Part shown: positions 54,301 through 64,000 of the stretch, piece after piece
Layout: every line of letters begins with the position of its first letter
Position numbering within the stretch: position 1 is the stretch's first letter
Source: Balaenoptera acutorostrata
Lineage: Eukaryota; Chordata; Mammalia; Artiodactyla; Balaenopteridae
Direction of reading: 5' to 3'
DNA length: 64,000 nt
Assembly (NCBI RefSeq): GCF_949987535.1
Contig: NC_080069.1
Location: 44,009,269-44,073,268 of the forward strand
Notes under the pieces: generated by a model
What the model was told of the DNA's origin: nothing
The model's input: only the letters and a program-made list of their open reading frames with translations
Database searches by the model: none
Position numbers and translations under genes: made by a program

Positions 54301-55090
54301 CTATCTAAATTTTCTTTTATACTTCCCAACTCTGGTCTTTTGAACTGCATTTTGGGAGAATTTCTCCACTTGATCTTTCAACTTTGTTTTTCACTCTTCA
54401 GCCATATCTATTTTGTGATCAGTCCATTGAATTTTTATTTGGAAAACTGAGTTCTTAAATTTCCAAAATCCCCACTTGATTCTTTTTAATATGTGAAATA
54501 TCCTTTCACATTTCTTGTGAACCTATTAATTACACTTAATCTGAAGGCTTGTTCTTTAGTAGTTATTAATTCTGTTTCTTGATGTTAGTTTTTCTGATGG
54601 TGGATTTTGATGGCCCTCTTTCATAGTCTTGACTTTACTCAAATGTGTAGTTTTCTAGATGTTTGTCCATGTTTTAATTGTGCATTCTTGTTCTTGTCTG
54701 TTCTGTTTACTGAGTCTGCATGTAGCAACTTGGTGGGAGGAGTGGAACATGCTGGTTGGGTATCGATGGGGTATGTAAGGAAGAAGAGGACCTGCCTTGT
54801 ATTTTGGGTACGACAGTCCTCTTCCCTTCCTGGGCATTAGTTTTTCGGGACAAGACCTTGCCTCTGGTCCAAGAGCCTATGCTCAGTGGTTTGGTCTGGG
54901 GTGAATCCCCCCTGCAGCTGGCTGATTAGTACAAATGTGAGGAGAAGGGGATAATTTCATTAGATACTCCAAATGCAGTTTCCAAATTAACCATCCCAAG
55001 GAATGGCCCAGGGCCCATTAAATCTGAAAGTCTGAAACTGAAGTTCTTTCTTAATATTTCTACTTTTGTGCCAGGCTTCTTGTGCATGAT
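54301..55090 (-). other. AT-rich stretch, possible old L1
   Basis: T-rich text such as AAAATCCCCACTTGATTCTT and CTTGTTCTTTAGTAGTTATT hints at a very diverged reversed L1, but support is weak. No gene. Confidence 0.35.
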
Positions 55091-55094
55091 TTTT

Positions 55095-55438
55095 AAAAAA
55101 ATTTATTTATTTTTTGGCTGCATTGGGTTTTCAGTGCGGTGCATGGGCTTTCTCTAGTTGTGGAGAGCAGGGGCTGCTCTTTGTTGCAGTGCGCTGGCTT
55201 CTCACTACGGTGGCTTCTCTTGTGGAGGAGAACGGGCCCTAGAGTGCACGGGCTTCAGTTGTTGTGGCACGTGGGCTCCGTAGTTGTGGCTTGCGGGCTC
55301 TAGAGCGCAGGCTCAGTAGTTGTGGTGCACGGACTTAGTTGCTCCGCAGCATGTGAGATCTTCCCGGACCAGGACTCGAACCCTTGTCTGCTGCATTGGC
55401 AGGTGGATTCTCAACCACTGTGCCACGAGGGAAGTCCC
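55095..55438 (-). mobile_element. CHR-type SINE
   Basis: A full reversed copy ending GTGCCACGAGGGAAGTCCC. A short repeat GATTTTT flanks both sides (about 55089 and 55439), a weak TSD. Confidence 0.9.
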
Positions 55439-55444
55439 GATTTT

Positions 55445-55690
55445 TTTTTTTAACCAATGTCAGTCTTCTCTTTATTATCTGCCTTTGGTGTTAAACTTCT
55501 GTACTCCCCTTCCCCTGCAAAATGATAAATATTCATCTATCTTCTTCTTTTACTATTTTTATGATTTTATGTTTTACATTCAAAGCTTTCAGCCATCTGG
55601 AATTTATTCTAACATCAGCCATGATTTAGAGCTCTAACTTAATTTTTTTGGTGAGCAAGTTGTACCCACCATGCTTTCCATGTGTGGGCT
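55445..55690 (-). mobile_element. Old L1 ORF2 fragment
   Basis: A reversed L1 reverse-transcriptase-region motif: TATGATTTTATGTTTTACAT, TTTCAGCCATCTGGAATTTA, TCTAACTTAATTTTTTTGGT. It is diverged. Confidence 0.6.
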
Positions 55691-55706
55691 TTTAAAAGGC
55701 AGCTCA

Positions 55707-55967
55707 TGCCACTCTCTCTCCTTGTCACTACCAAACGTAAAATAGATAGCTAGTGGGAAGCAACCGCATAGCACAGGGAGATCAGCTCTATGCTTTGTGA
55801 CCACCTAGAGGTGCGGGATAGGGAGGGCGGGAGGGAGGGAGATGCAAGAGGGAGGAGATATGGGGACATATGTATATGTATAACTGATTCACTTTGTTAT
55901 AAAGCAGAAACTAACACACCATTGTAAAGCAATTATACTCCAATAAAGATGTTAAAAAAAAAAAAAA
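55707..55967 (+). mobile_element. L1 3' end with a 21-bp inverted start, with TSD
   Basis: Plus-strand L1 3' end from CTACCAAACGTAAAATAGAT (55728) to CAATAAAGATGTTAAAAA. Exact 13-bp TSD (AAAAGGCAGCTCA) at 55694-55706 and 55968-55980. The first 21 bases, 55707-55727 (TGCCACTCTCTCTCCTTGTC...), are the reverse complement of the L1 segment that should lie just upstream, as the reversed L1 at about 57160 shows. This is a tiny twin-priming inversion. Confidence 0.92.
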
Positions 55968-55980
55968 AAAAGGCAGCTCA

Positions 55981-56468
55981 ACCCCCAGAGTTCCATAAAA
56001 GCCTAAGAGCTAAGAATAGAAAAGCTAGGACTATACCTCAGTCAGATCCTAATCTCTGCTCCATTACTGCTCACTCTGGGACTCTGGCAGAGCTCCATTC
56101 TCCTTAGGGAAATAGCTCTGGCCAATGATGTAAGGCCGAGAGCGCTGTGGCAGTGAGAGAAGGATTTGCAAAGTACCCTCTAGAGGAGGTTAATAGTTGC
56201 TGCGTCCCTGCCACCGGGCATGGCCTCATGGGAAACAGTTGCTCAGCCTTGCCAACTATTGCAAGGGACCCCTAGCTCTACTCCTTAACTGTATTTTCTT
56301 TCTTTAACCCCCATGTCCTTTCCTGACTCAAAGCCCATCTCGTGTTGCTCCTCTGTGAAGCATAAGTGCTCTTCCTCCTCGTCCCCACTGCATTTTCCAC
56401 AGATCTCTAGTGCAACTTTTGCAATTGTTTGTTGATATGTCAATTAGTTAACAAATAAAGTAACTTAC
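55981..56468. other. Unclassified stretch
   Basis: No named repeat. It lies just downstream, on the minus strand, of the candidate exon, so it would be intron or 3' UTR of that gene if the exon is real. Confidence 0.45.
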
Positions 56469-56662
56469 CTGGTACGAAGGATGCTATCTGCCACGTACAG
56501 GAGACAAAACCCCAAACAGCAGAAGATAGAAGATGCTGCTGCCCCTGTAGTATTTGCTGGGGCCCCAGGTGTTTGTGGCACCGTGGTTGGCACCATGGAG
56601 TGGCTGTGACTTTGATTAGGCTGCCTGAAGCTGAGTCCATTCTTTTTGACAAGTGTCAGGTC
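56469..56662 (-). CDS. Candidate internal coding exon, gene unknown
   Basis: On the minus strand a strong acceptor (TTCTTCTTGCTCTCTCCAG, AG at 56664-56663) precedes 194 bp, and the sequence ends CAG followed by GTAAGTTA, a near-consensus donor. Only one frame is open throughout: it starts in phase 0 (DLTLVKKNG) and leaves phase 2. The peptide has a Ser/Thr/Pro-rich stretch (SMVPTTVPQTPGAPANTTG, with a possible N-glycosylation site NTTG). A hydrophobic stretch follows (SSIFCCLGFCLLYVADSIL), with an Asp inside as in receptors that pair with ITAM adaptors. If the donor is not used, the frame ends four bases later at TAA. No matching neighbouring exon was found. It could be a chance pair of splice motifs. 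Confidence 0.4.
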
Positions 56663-56894
56663 CTGGAGAGAGCAAGAAGAATCAACTTTTTCTCTTTCCT
56701 CAGGGAACTGATAACCTGGTGTATAAGTGTGTAGAGAGAATCTTGGAAGAAGCTTCAGGAAAGGAAGAAACAAGGCCATCAAAACCTTCAGAGCGAATAA
56801 GGAATAAAGTTGAGTTGAAGAATGCTCCCTCATCTATAAAATATGTGCATCAGCAGTTCTTGTGTGCTGAGTGTGTGTGAGGCTCCAGACTCTT

Positions 56895-57467
56895 TTTTTT
56901 TTTTTTTAACATCTTTATTGGAGTATAATTGCTTTACAATGGTGTGTTAGTTTCTGCTGTATAACAAAGTGAATCAGTTATATGTATACATATGTTCCCA
57001 TATCTCTTCCCTCTTGCATCTCCCTCCCTCCCACCCTCCCTATCCCACCCCTCTAGGTGGTCACAAAGCACAGAGCTGATCTCCCTGTGCTATGCGGCTG
57101 CTTCCCACTAGCTATCTATTTTACATTTGGTAGTGTATATATGTCCATGCCACTCTCTCACCCTGTCACATCTTACCCTTCCCCCTCCCCATATCCTCAA
57201 GTCCATTCTCTAGTAGGTCTGTGTCTTTATTCCCGTCTTGCCACTAGATTCTTCATGACCTTTTTTTTTTCCCTTAGATTCCATATATATATGTTAGCAT
57301 ACTGTATTTGTTTTTCTCTTTCTGACTTACTTCACTCTGTATGACAGACTCTAACTCCATCCACCTCACTACAAATAACTCCATTTCGTTTCTTTTTATG
57401 GCTGAGTAATATTCCATTGTATATATGTGCCACATCTTCTTTATCCTTCATCCGATGATGGACATTT
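56895..57467 (-). mobile_element. 5'-truncated L1 with TSD, inside MIR
   Basis: The reversed L1 3' end (AACATCTTTATTGGAGTATA ... TCCGATGATGGACATTT). Exact 8-bp TSD (AGACTCTT) at 56887-56894 and 57468-57475. It interrupts an older MIR. Confidence 0.92.
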
Positions 57468-57640
57468 AGACTCTTAACACACCTTATCTCATTTGATCTT
57501 CATGAAACTGGGTGGCATTATCAGTTGCATTTTGTCGATGAAGAAGCTGACTGTCAGTGAGGTGAGATGATTTACCTGTGGTCACCGCGAGGAGGCCACA
57601 ATCAGAAGCCCAGGTAAGGAGGGCGTTAACTTCAGAGAGG
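57468..57640 (+). mobile_element. MIR, right part
   Basis: ACACCTTATCTCATTTGATC, TGAAGAAGCTGACTGTCAGT, GAGGCCACAATCAGAAGCCC. The left part before the L1 insertion (56845-56886, TCTTGTGTGCTGAGTGTGTG) is the same element. Confidence 0.75.
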
Positions 57641-58060
57641 AGAAGGACCCACCCTTGGCTGTTTGTACTCCCTCTTCCTCTCCTTTTCCTTCTGCTTGGA
57701 AGTACCTGGTGGGGCTGAACAGAATTTTCAGTTTTGTTCTCTGGGGCTTTGCTCTGTGGTTTCCTCTGCCTGCACTGCCCTTCACAGCACTTCTCCGCTG
57801 GTGAAATCTTAGCTTTCTCTTAGAGGCCAGCTCCAATGTCCTTGTCCTGGTAGGGCCTCTTCCCCCTCCTCCTCCCCTTCCTGTAGCCCTTCAGGCAGGG
57901 TCCAGCCAGGCTCTGGTTCATGAGGTACATAACTCCCCAAAGCCTGCCTTCCCCCAGGCTGTCCTCACCGGGGAGAGACAGACTCAATACTTTTTGGTCT
58001 CTCCAGGGCCTAATACAGGGCCTGGCACACATGCTTGTTGACTAAGTGCAGGAAGAAAAC
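57640..58060 (+). mobile_element. L2 LINE 3' end
   Basis: TTTGCTCTGTGGTTTCCTCT, GCCTGCACTGCCCTTCACAG, CAGGGCCTAATACAGGGCCT and GGCACACATGCTTGTTGACT tail. Diverged. Confidence 0.7.
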
Positions 58061-58239
58061 CAACATTTTTCTGAGCAGTGTCAACGTGTCATTCTCAGAG
58101 CTTGTGCTGTTCAGAATTTACCCCTCTAAATCCTCCCCTGGAGATTATGTGAAACTTAGACAATAACCACAGAAATGCTCGTTCCTTTGACTTGTCTTTC
58201 GCACTACTTCCTTGGGAATTATCCTTTTTTTTTTTTTCT

Positions 58240-59400
58240 CCAAAAGGTATTTTACACTTTGAGAATTAACTAAGAGAAAGTTTCTTAAAATACGTATAAT
58301 ATAAAATTTACCACCTCAACCCTTTTCAAATGTACAGTTCAGTAATGTTTAGTATATTCACATTACTGTGCAAAATATAAGATGAACTTTTTCATTTTGC
58401 AAAACTGAAAGTCTATACCCATTAAACAACTCCCCACTCCCCACTCGTCCCAGCCCCTGGAAATGACCATTATATGTTGTTTCCAATGTGATGTGTTAAT
58501 TTGACCACTCCAGATACCTCAAGTAAGTGGAATCATACAGTATTTGTCTTTTTGTGGCTGGCTTATTTCACTTAGCATAATGTCTTCAAGGTTCATTCAT
58601 GTCGTAGCATAGGTCAGAATTGCCTTCATTTTCAAGACTGAATAATATTCCATTCAGGTGTAGTTTTTTGTTTGTTTCCTTTTGTTTAATTTTCAACTTT
58701 TCTATTGCTCTTCAGTTTCTGTTTTTGCTATTGCTTTCTAGTTTTACTGCATTGTGATTAGAGAATGTTATCTGTATTCATCCTACTTTTTGAAATGTAC
58801 TGAGATTTTGTTTGTTTCTCGTGGCCTTTCATGTGGTCATTTGTTAATGATCTCATAGAGTATATTCTAGGTTTTCAAGGTACAGAGCTTGATATCTTTT
58901 AATTTGATCTACCTTACTAAGTTAACAAATCAAGTCCTCCATATCCTTACTTATTGTATGATTTATTGATCAGTCATGGGCTAAAAGAGGTGAGTTAGAA
59001 TTTTCTACTATTACTGTATTTCTGTCCATTTCTCCATGTACTTCCTATTGTTTTTGCATTATAAGTTCTGATACTGTGTTTTTGGTGCATAAGTATTGAT
59101 GACAGATCTTCATTGTGGCTCTCAGCCTTTATCATTACAACATTTTCTCCTGTATCTTGTTTTCTGATTTTCTGTGAATTCAACCGTGTCTGATGTTAAT
59201 ACTATAACCCTTGGGTTTTTTTAGTTGTTGTTGTCGTTGCTTGTATTTGCATATGTGGTATTTGTTTTGTTTTCTATTTTTTCCTTCTCTTTTACTTTCA
59301 ATCTTTCTGAGGAGCACTATTTTAGATGTGTCTCTCACACATGGCACTAGTTAGGTTTTGTTTTATGACTCCATGAGCTATTTCTAAAGAGTGAGGTGAT
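58240..59400 (-). mobile_element. Old L1 (ORF2 and 3' end), reversed
   Basis: TACAGTTCAGTAATGTTTAG, CAATGTGATGTGTTAATTTG, AATCATACAGTATTTGTCTT, TTCATTCATGTCGTAGCATA (3' end), then ACTGCATTGTGATTAGAGAA, CCTTTCATGTGGTCATTTGT (ORF2 interior). The gap between the two blocks suggests deletion or two elements. Confidence 0.75.
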
Positions 59401-59845
59401 CAGGTCAAAGAAAGCTTTTAAAGCTCTTGACCCTCATGGCAAAATAATTTTTTCACTGGTTGGACCGCTTTGTCCTGTCGCCAGCGTTTAGAAGCAAACC
59501 ATCTCCCCACCACTGCCAGCATGACTATTACACGGCTGCTTAGATATTTAATAGGTGAAAATGGGACCTCATTGTTCTTTCATGCTTTTCTTGGCTTCAT
59601 CTAATTCTACTTTAAGTAAATAAAGACGGAAGAAAAAAGAAGTTAAAATGAAACATTCCTTTTCAGATATCTCCAGTGAGATTAAGATGGGTGGTGGTGT
59701 TTCTTATTCCAGATTTCCATGACATTGGGCCAATCACTTGCCACAGGCGCCTCAGCTCAGGCCTTGGATCTTCCCAGGAGAAATTGTGTAGGTTTCTTCC
59801 TCATAGCCCTACACCTTGCTTTCTCGCCTTCTGTAGTGAATAGGC
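59401..59845. other. Unclassified stretch
   Basis: No repeat or gene named; possibly single-copy DNA. Confidence 0.45.
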
Positions 59846-59849
59846 AATA

Positions 59850-60090
59850 TAACAGAACAGGAATATATAGGGTCTGGAGCTAGATTGAGTAGATTTAAAT
59901 CTCAGCTCCATCTCTGCTATTTACTAGCTGTGTGTTCTATGGCAGTTACTCAACCTCTCTGTGCTTTGGTTTCCCAAGGTAATAATTCTCAAGGGTAACA
60001 ATGATTACAATAGTAACATGGTAACACCTGTTGGGGTTGTTGTGAGGAATAGTTAATTTATGCAAAGCACTCAGACAGGATTATTACTGT
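59850..60090 (-). mobile_element. MIR
   Basis: A near-complete reversed MIR: GATTTAAATCTCAGCTCCAT, TTACTAGCTGTGTGTTCTAT, CAACCTCTCTGTGCTTTGGT, GTTGTTGTGAGGAATAGTTA, GCAAAGCACTCAGACAGGAT. Confidence 0.88.
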
Positions 60091-60094
60091 TGGC

Positions 60095-60570
60095 TCTTCC
60101 TCTGGGAAATACCCATTTACCACTTCAGCTAGGGTGGTTTTGGTGGAAGCATTTCCTTCTTCCATGGCCCTGCTTCCGGATTAGCCACTGCATTTAGTCT
60201 TAGGCCAGGGGCAGGCTCCTGACACAAGCAGAGCCAATCAGAGTCCTTTCCTGGGAACTCTGAAGTTGGGACATGAGAAAAGAAGCCTTTGGTGCCTTTC
60301 TGGTGGGGAAGCTCCCCGAGGTGAGACCCAGGCTCCTGGTAGCCATGTTTCCAGCTCCTGTGAAAGGAGTCCAGCTTCGAGAGTGAGGCTGACTGACCAG
60401 TGGAGAAAAGCTGACATTAGAAGTGGCAAGAGTCTGACATTACTGGAACCCTTAGTTTTGGCTGTCTCCAAAGGCACCGTATGAGCCAATGAATGTCCCA
60501 TTTTCTCTAAGATTGCTTGCATTGAGTTTCTGTCACTGCAATCAAAAGAGTTTTAATACATTTCCTACGG
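60095..60570 (+). mobile_element. MaLR/MLT1-type LTR-like repeat
   Basis: A 3' end of MLT1 style: TTGAGTTTCTGTCACTGCAA, TCAAAAGAGTTTTAATACAT; interior AAGCAGAGCCAATCAGAGTC and CATGTTTCCAGCTCCTGTGA. Tentative family. Confidence 0.55.
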
Positions 60571-62490
60571 CACCTTAGGACAGTACAGATCATGGGGTCT
60601 CCTGTCCACCTCTCTCTGAAAAGCCCTCCCTAAGACACATGCGCACGCACACACACACTCACACAGAGCCATGGCAATTGCCAGCTCCTAGGAGAGAGCT
60701 GTAGTTCCTTCCCCGCCTGCACTGCCCGCGCAGGCCTCTACTTCTCCACACACACCAAAAGACGGCTGCGCCAGTGCCCAGGCCCGAGGAACTGCACTTG
60801 CTAAACAGGGTGTTATCCCAGAAATCTGTGCCCTGTGCCCTTCTCTGTACGCTCCTTGTCCTTTTCTTCACTGCCCTATTCAGTAACTTTGCAAATGTAT
60901 AAGGAGCACCTGCCAAGAACCAAGTCAGGCCTGGGGCCCCAGAGAGGCAGTTCCTGCTGTCAAGGAACCCTCAGGCTGTGGGGGCCATCAGGCCATCAAA
61001 AGACTGCTCTGAGAGAGACAGTGGGGTGAGTGTTGAACAGATGTGCTCGGCAAGTGCCGCAGGAGCTTAGAGGAGGCTCTGTCGCTGGTTGCCTGGGATG
61101 GTCGTCTGGCTGGTCTTCCCGCCTCGAGGTTCTCCCCACCCCAGCCCACCCTGCCCACTGCCGCCAGAATGTCTCCCCGAACAGATGTGCGACTGCCTCT
61201 GCCCCCCGCAGGCCTGAGCCCACATGCCTTAGCCTGGCAAAACCCTAATCCAGATATTGCCTCAACTTACTTTCTCAGCCATGTTGTCCACTGTTCCCCG
61301 TTCACAAACCTTACCCACGAGTCTAACCGCGCCACTGACCTTCACCAGATGCATTCAGTGTTTTCCCACCATGGTGCCTGTCCTCACTCTGTTCCCTCTG
61401 TCTCCCATTCCTGTATGTCCCGGCTGTACACACCTTCCGAGGTGTGGGGTGGCAAATGCGTTTCGTGTGCCTGCTCTGATCGTCTGGGCTGTGTTGCTGT
61501 GTTAAGAAGGATTCTGTAGACATACTTGGGCTCAGTGAAAGAGTAAAGGATCAGTCAGCAAAATGTACCATGGCCACCAACTTGGGTGTGTGCTGGGGAT
61601 GGGCGTGGGAGGCAGTGGGTGGTGAAGAACAGCACACCTGGATGCATGTGCACTTTGTTCCAGGTCCAGGTCTTACGCGTCTCCCCATCCCCACAAAGAC
61701 TTCCTTGCTCCTACAAGTGAAATTAACTTCTTTCTCTTCTGAACTTTTATAGCCTTCTCTCTGTGCCACTGTAAGAGCACTGGTTTCTCCTACCTTTTTA
61801 TGGGTACATCTACTTTTTTTCTATTTGAGGGGACAGATGGTACCCTATGGAGCATGGTACAAGGGAGAGATTCAAAACACATTAACTGAATGGATGGAAC
61901 CATGTGGAGCACTAAGATGGACATACAAAGGGCTGCAAGGGGCCCATCCTGAGGAGCTGGCCTTCCCCATGGGCCTCGGCTGACTCTGGGGATGGTGTTG
62001 TTACAGATTAGTTCTCACTCCTGAACCAACTTCCTGCACTGCTGCTTCTGTCTGACCTGCCATCTGCTGTCGTCTTGTGCATCTGTGACCATGAGGTCTG
62101 AGCTCCCAACTTCTCTAATTCATTCCTTTACTCACTAAACCACGGCGATGCCTCCTCGTTGGCCAGTTCTGTGCTCGCTGTTAGGGGCCCAGGGACGATG
62201 TCCTGCCTTTAATCCGATCACTGACTTGGGGAGAGGGGGGCAGAGGTGGTGGAAAGATGGAGACCTGAGTCGTGGGATCCAAGGAGAAGCAATGTGGACC
62301 CTAACACAGGAGTAGGGAGGGTGCTGCGGGAGAAAAACAGAGGCTTCTGGGGCGGGGTGGGGGCGGAGATTGTTGATACATCCACATCCACCAAATTGCC
62401 TCTTTCTCTATGATCCTCAGCACCTCATGACTGGGTTGCCTGATTGTCACTGCAAGCTCTGTGCTCCCAAGTTTCAGGGCCCGTATAGAT
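60571..62490. other. Unclassified stretch, mostly non-repeat
   Basis: A short CA repeat at 60642-60662. No named transposon and no frame with coding support (the longest, 158 codons at 61043-61519, has no domain and lies in overlapping open frames). It could be single-copy intergenic or intronic DNA. Confidence 0.45.
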
Positions 62491-62504
62491 GGAGTCTGGA
62501 AAAA

Positions 62505-62705
62505 AAAATTTTTTTTTCACATTTACTTATTTATTTATCTGGTTGTGCTGGGTGTTAGTTGCGGCAGGTGGGCTCCTTAGTTGTGGCATGTGAACTCTCA
62601 GTTATGACATGCACGTGGGATCTAGTTCCCTGACCAGGGATCGAACCCGGGCCCTCTGCATTGGGAGCGCAGAGTCTTATCCACTGCACCACCAGGGAAG
62701 TCCCA
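62505..62705 (-). mobile_element. Short CHR-related SINE
   Basis: A reversed copy with the GCTCCTTAGTTG and TGTGGCATGTGAACTC internal repeats, ending CACCAGGGAAGTCC. A weak TSD (GGAAAAA...TTT before, GGAAAAATTT after). Confidence 0.9.
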
Positions 62706-64000
62706 GCATCAGGAAAAATTTAAACAGCCTCAGTGCATCCTACCACTCCCCATCCCACACAAACACTCAGACCTCAAGAGCCCAGCACTAATTACCATTC
62801 CAGGCCTGAGATCCTCATGCCACCCCCTGGACTCCCTTGAATCTCCTTAGCTGCTGTTCACACTGGGACTCTGGGCCCAGGTAACCACCTGCGCTCCTGA
62901 GCTGCATGGGTGCCCTGGTGCGCCTGTGCCCTGGTGACCACCAAGGCATGCCCCATTTGGGGCATCTGTGATGTCCCCAAATTATTAGAGGGGCTCCAGA
63001 ATGATAGGCAGATTCGCTCAGGCTGCTCTGTCACTCTGGGTTTCTGGTGCCCACCTCCCTCACCCTCCTACCCACTTCCCCTGCTCCTCACCCCACAAAT
63101 GTGTTTAGGCTGCAGAGCCAGCTGCAGAGCTGTATAGCACTGTTGGCAGGAGATGGGCTGGCTCGAGAGCTGCCTGGAGGGGAACGTGGCAGATCACATT
63201 TCTTCAGCTCGTGCCAAATATTATTCAGATGCAGCTTTTCAGACAGACACAAATTGCTCATCCAATAAACACAGAAGGGCTAATCCCAAGACATTTATCA
63301 GAGTGGGGAAAGATGAGAGAAAAGACAGACGCAAGAGGCCTTTGAGAGCTGGCCTGGTGTGGCTGGCCTGAGGGGAGGTGGGGAGACCTCCAGGCACCCC
63401 TGGGGTTTTCTTCCTAAGGGCCTGAAACCCAGCACCAGGGCTTTGGGATTTGCTTTCATCGTGACATACAAAGCCGGCGGTGGTGCATACACTTCCCCAT
63501 GGTCAACAGAGAGGAAGAAATGAACACAGGCCAGGGTGCCTCTGTGGGTAGTCAGCGCCCACCTCCAGTTGTCAGTGGTCGTGGGGATTAGCTGTCTGCA
63601 CAGCCTCCGTACACTTCCCCACCACGCACACAGAGAAAGTCCTCAAGGTGTGCTGTGATTGTTCGCGGAGTTCTCAGGAGACAGTGCTCCTGGCCTGGAA
63701 TCTCTTACTTCTGGCTGACAGGTGTGAGGGCACAGCTGCTGAGAAACAGGTTGGGGGACGCAGTTGACCATGATGGCAGGGGACCAGAGACATGGGGGCC
63801 CCCCATCCATACCAGAGCGCTGGCCAAGCCATTGAGGTTCTTTGTGCATCCCTTTCTGCTAGGCCCTTCTAACGGGCCCCATGAGTGTTCCTCTTCAAGG
63901 ATTCTGCCCAGAAATGAAAGAAATCAGGCCCTCCTCTGAGGCCCCATCTCAGAGCCAGGGAGAGGAGGACCAGGTGAAGCCTCTAGAGTCAGGCTGGTCC
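62706..64000. other. Unclassified stretch to window end
   Basis: No transposon, RNA gene or reliable exon. 63180-63310 is less repeat-like and AT-richer (CAAATATTATTCAGATGCAG, AAACACAGAAGGGCTAATCC), which could be a conserved non-coding element. This cannot be judged without an alignment. Confidence 0.45.

Noticed and set aside
56440..56652. Alternative minus-strand frame over the candidate exon
   Set aside because: It has a stop (TGA) just inside the acceptor and so cannot span the exon.
61043..61519. 158-codon plus-strand frame
   Set aside because: Several frames are open together, with no domain and no splice evidence.
1..64000. CRISPR arrays, bacterial operons, phage or plasmid features
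   Set aside because: The sequence is clearly mammalian; repeats are SINE, LINE and LTR elements, and no regularly spaced direct repeats were seen.
1..64000. Genuine tRNA genes
   Set aside because: tRNA-like A and B box motifs occur only as the heads of CHR SINEs; no complete cloverleaf outside them was recognised.

Overview
The window is mammalian nuclear DNA dominated by transposable elements, and it most probably comes from a cetacean. The main evidence is about two dozen copies of a tRNA-derived SINE whose head reads GGCTTCCCTGGTGGCGCAGTGG and whose tail is rich in AATAAATAAAT. This is the CHR-type SINE of whales and their relatives. I saw no Bov-tA or BovB (ruminant), no PRE1 (pig) and no Alu or B1. 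L1 3' ends of the form ...CCAATAAAGATGTTAAAAA and older mammalian repeats (MIR, L2, MER5-type, ERVL/MaLR-type LTRs) fit a cetartiodactyl. Family names are from memory of consensus sequences; no library search was run.

Layout. 1-6.3 kb: CHR SINEs, MIR, L2, an old L1 3' end and a perfect 35-bp inverted repeat (4656-4733). 6.8-8.1 kb: a 5'-truncated L1 with target-site duplication (TSD). 8-17 kb: L2, an L1 with an inverted 5' part, and a cluster of nine SINEs. 17-24 kb: a solo LTR, unassigned old repeats, SINEs and a CCAT-type microsatellite. 24-27 kb: a U1 snRNA retropseudogene inside an L2, an LTR inside a MER5-type transposon, a CpG-rich segment with a perfect CRE, and a truncated U6 copy. 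28-36 kb: a candidate unidentified retrocopy, SINEs, LTRs, MER5 and MIR. 36.6-42.5 kb: a full-length but mutated L1 on the minus strand. 43.8-50.8 kb: two LTRs in the same orientation around a decayed endogenous retroviral interior. SINEs, an L1 3' end and a processed copy of syntaxin 17 (STX17) have inserted into that interior. 51-64 kb: further repeats, one possible spliced exon on the minus strand (56469-56662), and mostly unclassified DNA after 60.6 kb.

Genes. I found no intact multi-exon gene. The only recognisable long protein-coding sequence is the intronless STX17 retrocopy at 47.96-49.96 kb. It keeps a 307-codon open frame but has a 22-codon internal gap and a frameshifted C-terminus. 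The L1 ORF1 and ORF2 are both disabled. The window is best read as an intergenic or deep-intronic stretch shaped by L1-driven retrotransposition: SINEs, U1, U6, STX17 and a second candidate retrocopy all appear to be products of the L1 machinery, and many still show TSDs. A possible exon and a CpG-rich segment suggest that a host gene could overlap or border the window, but I could not name it.
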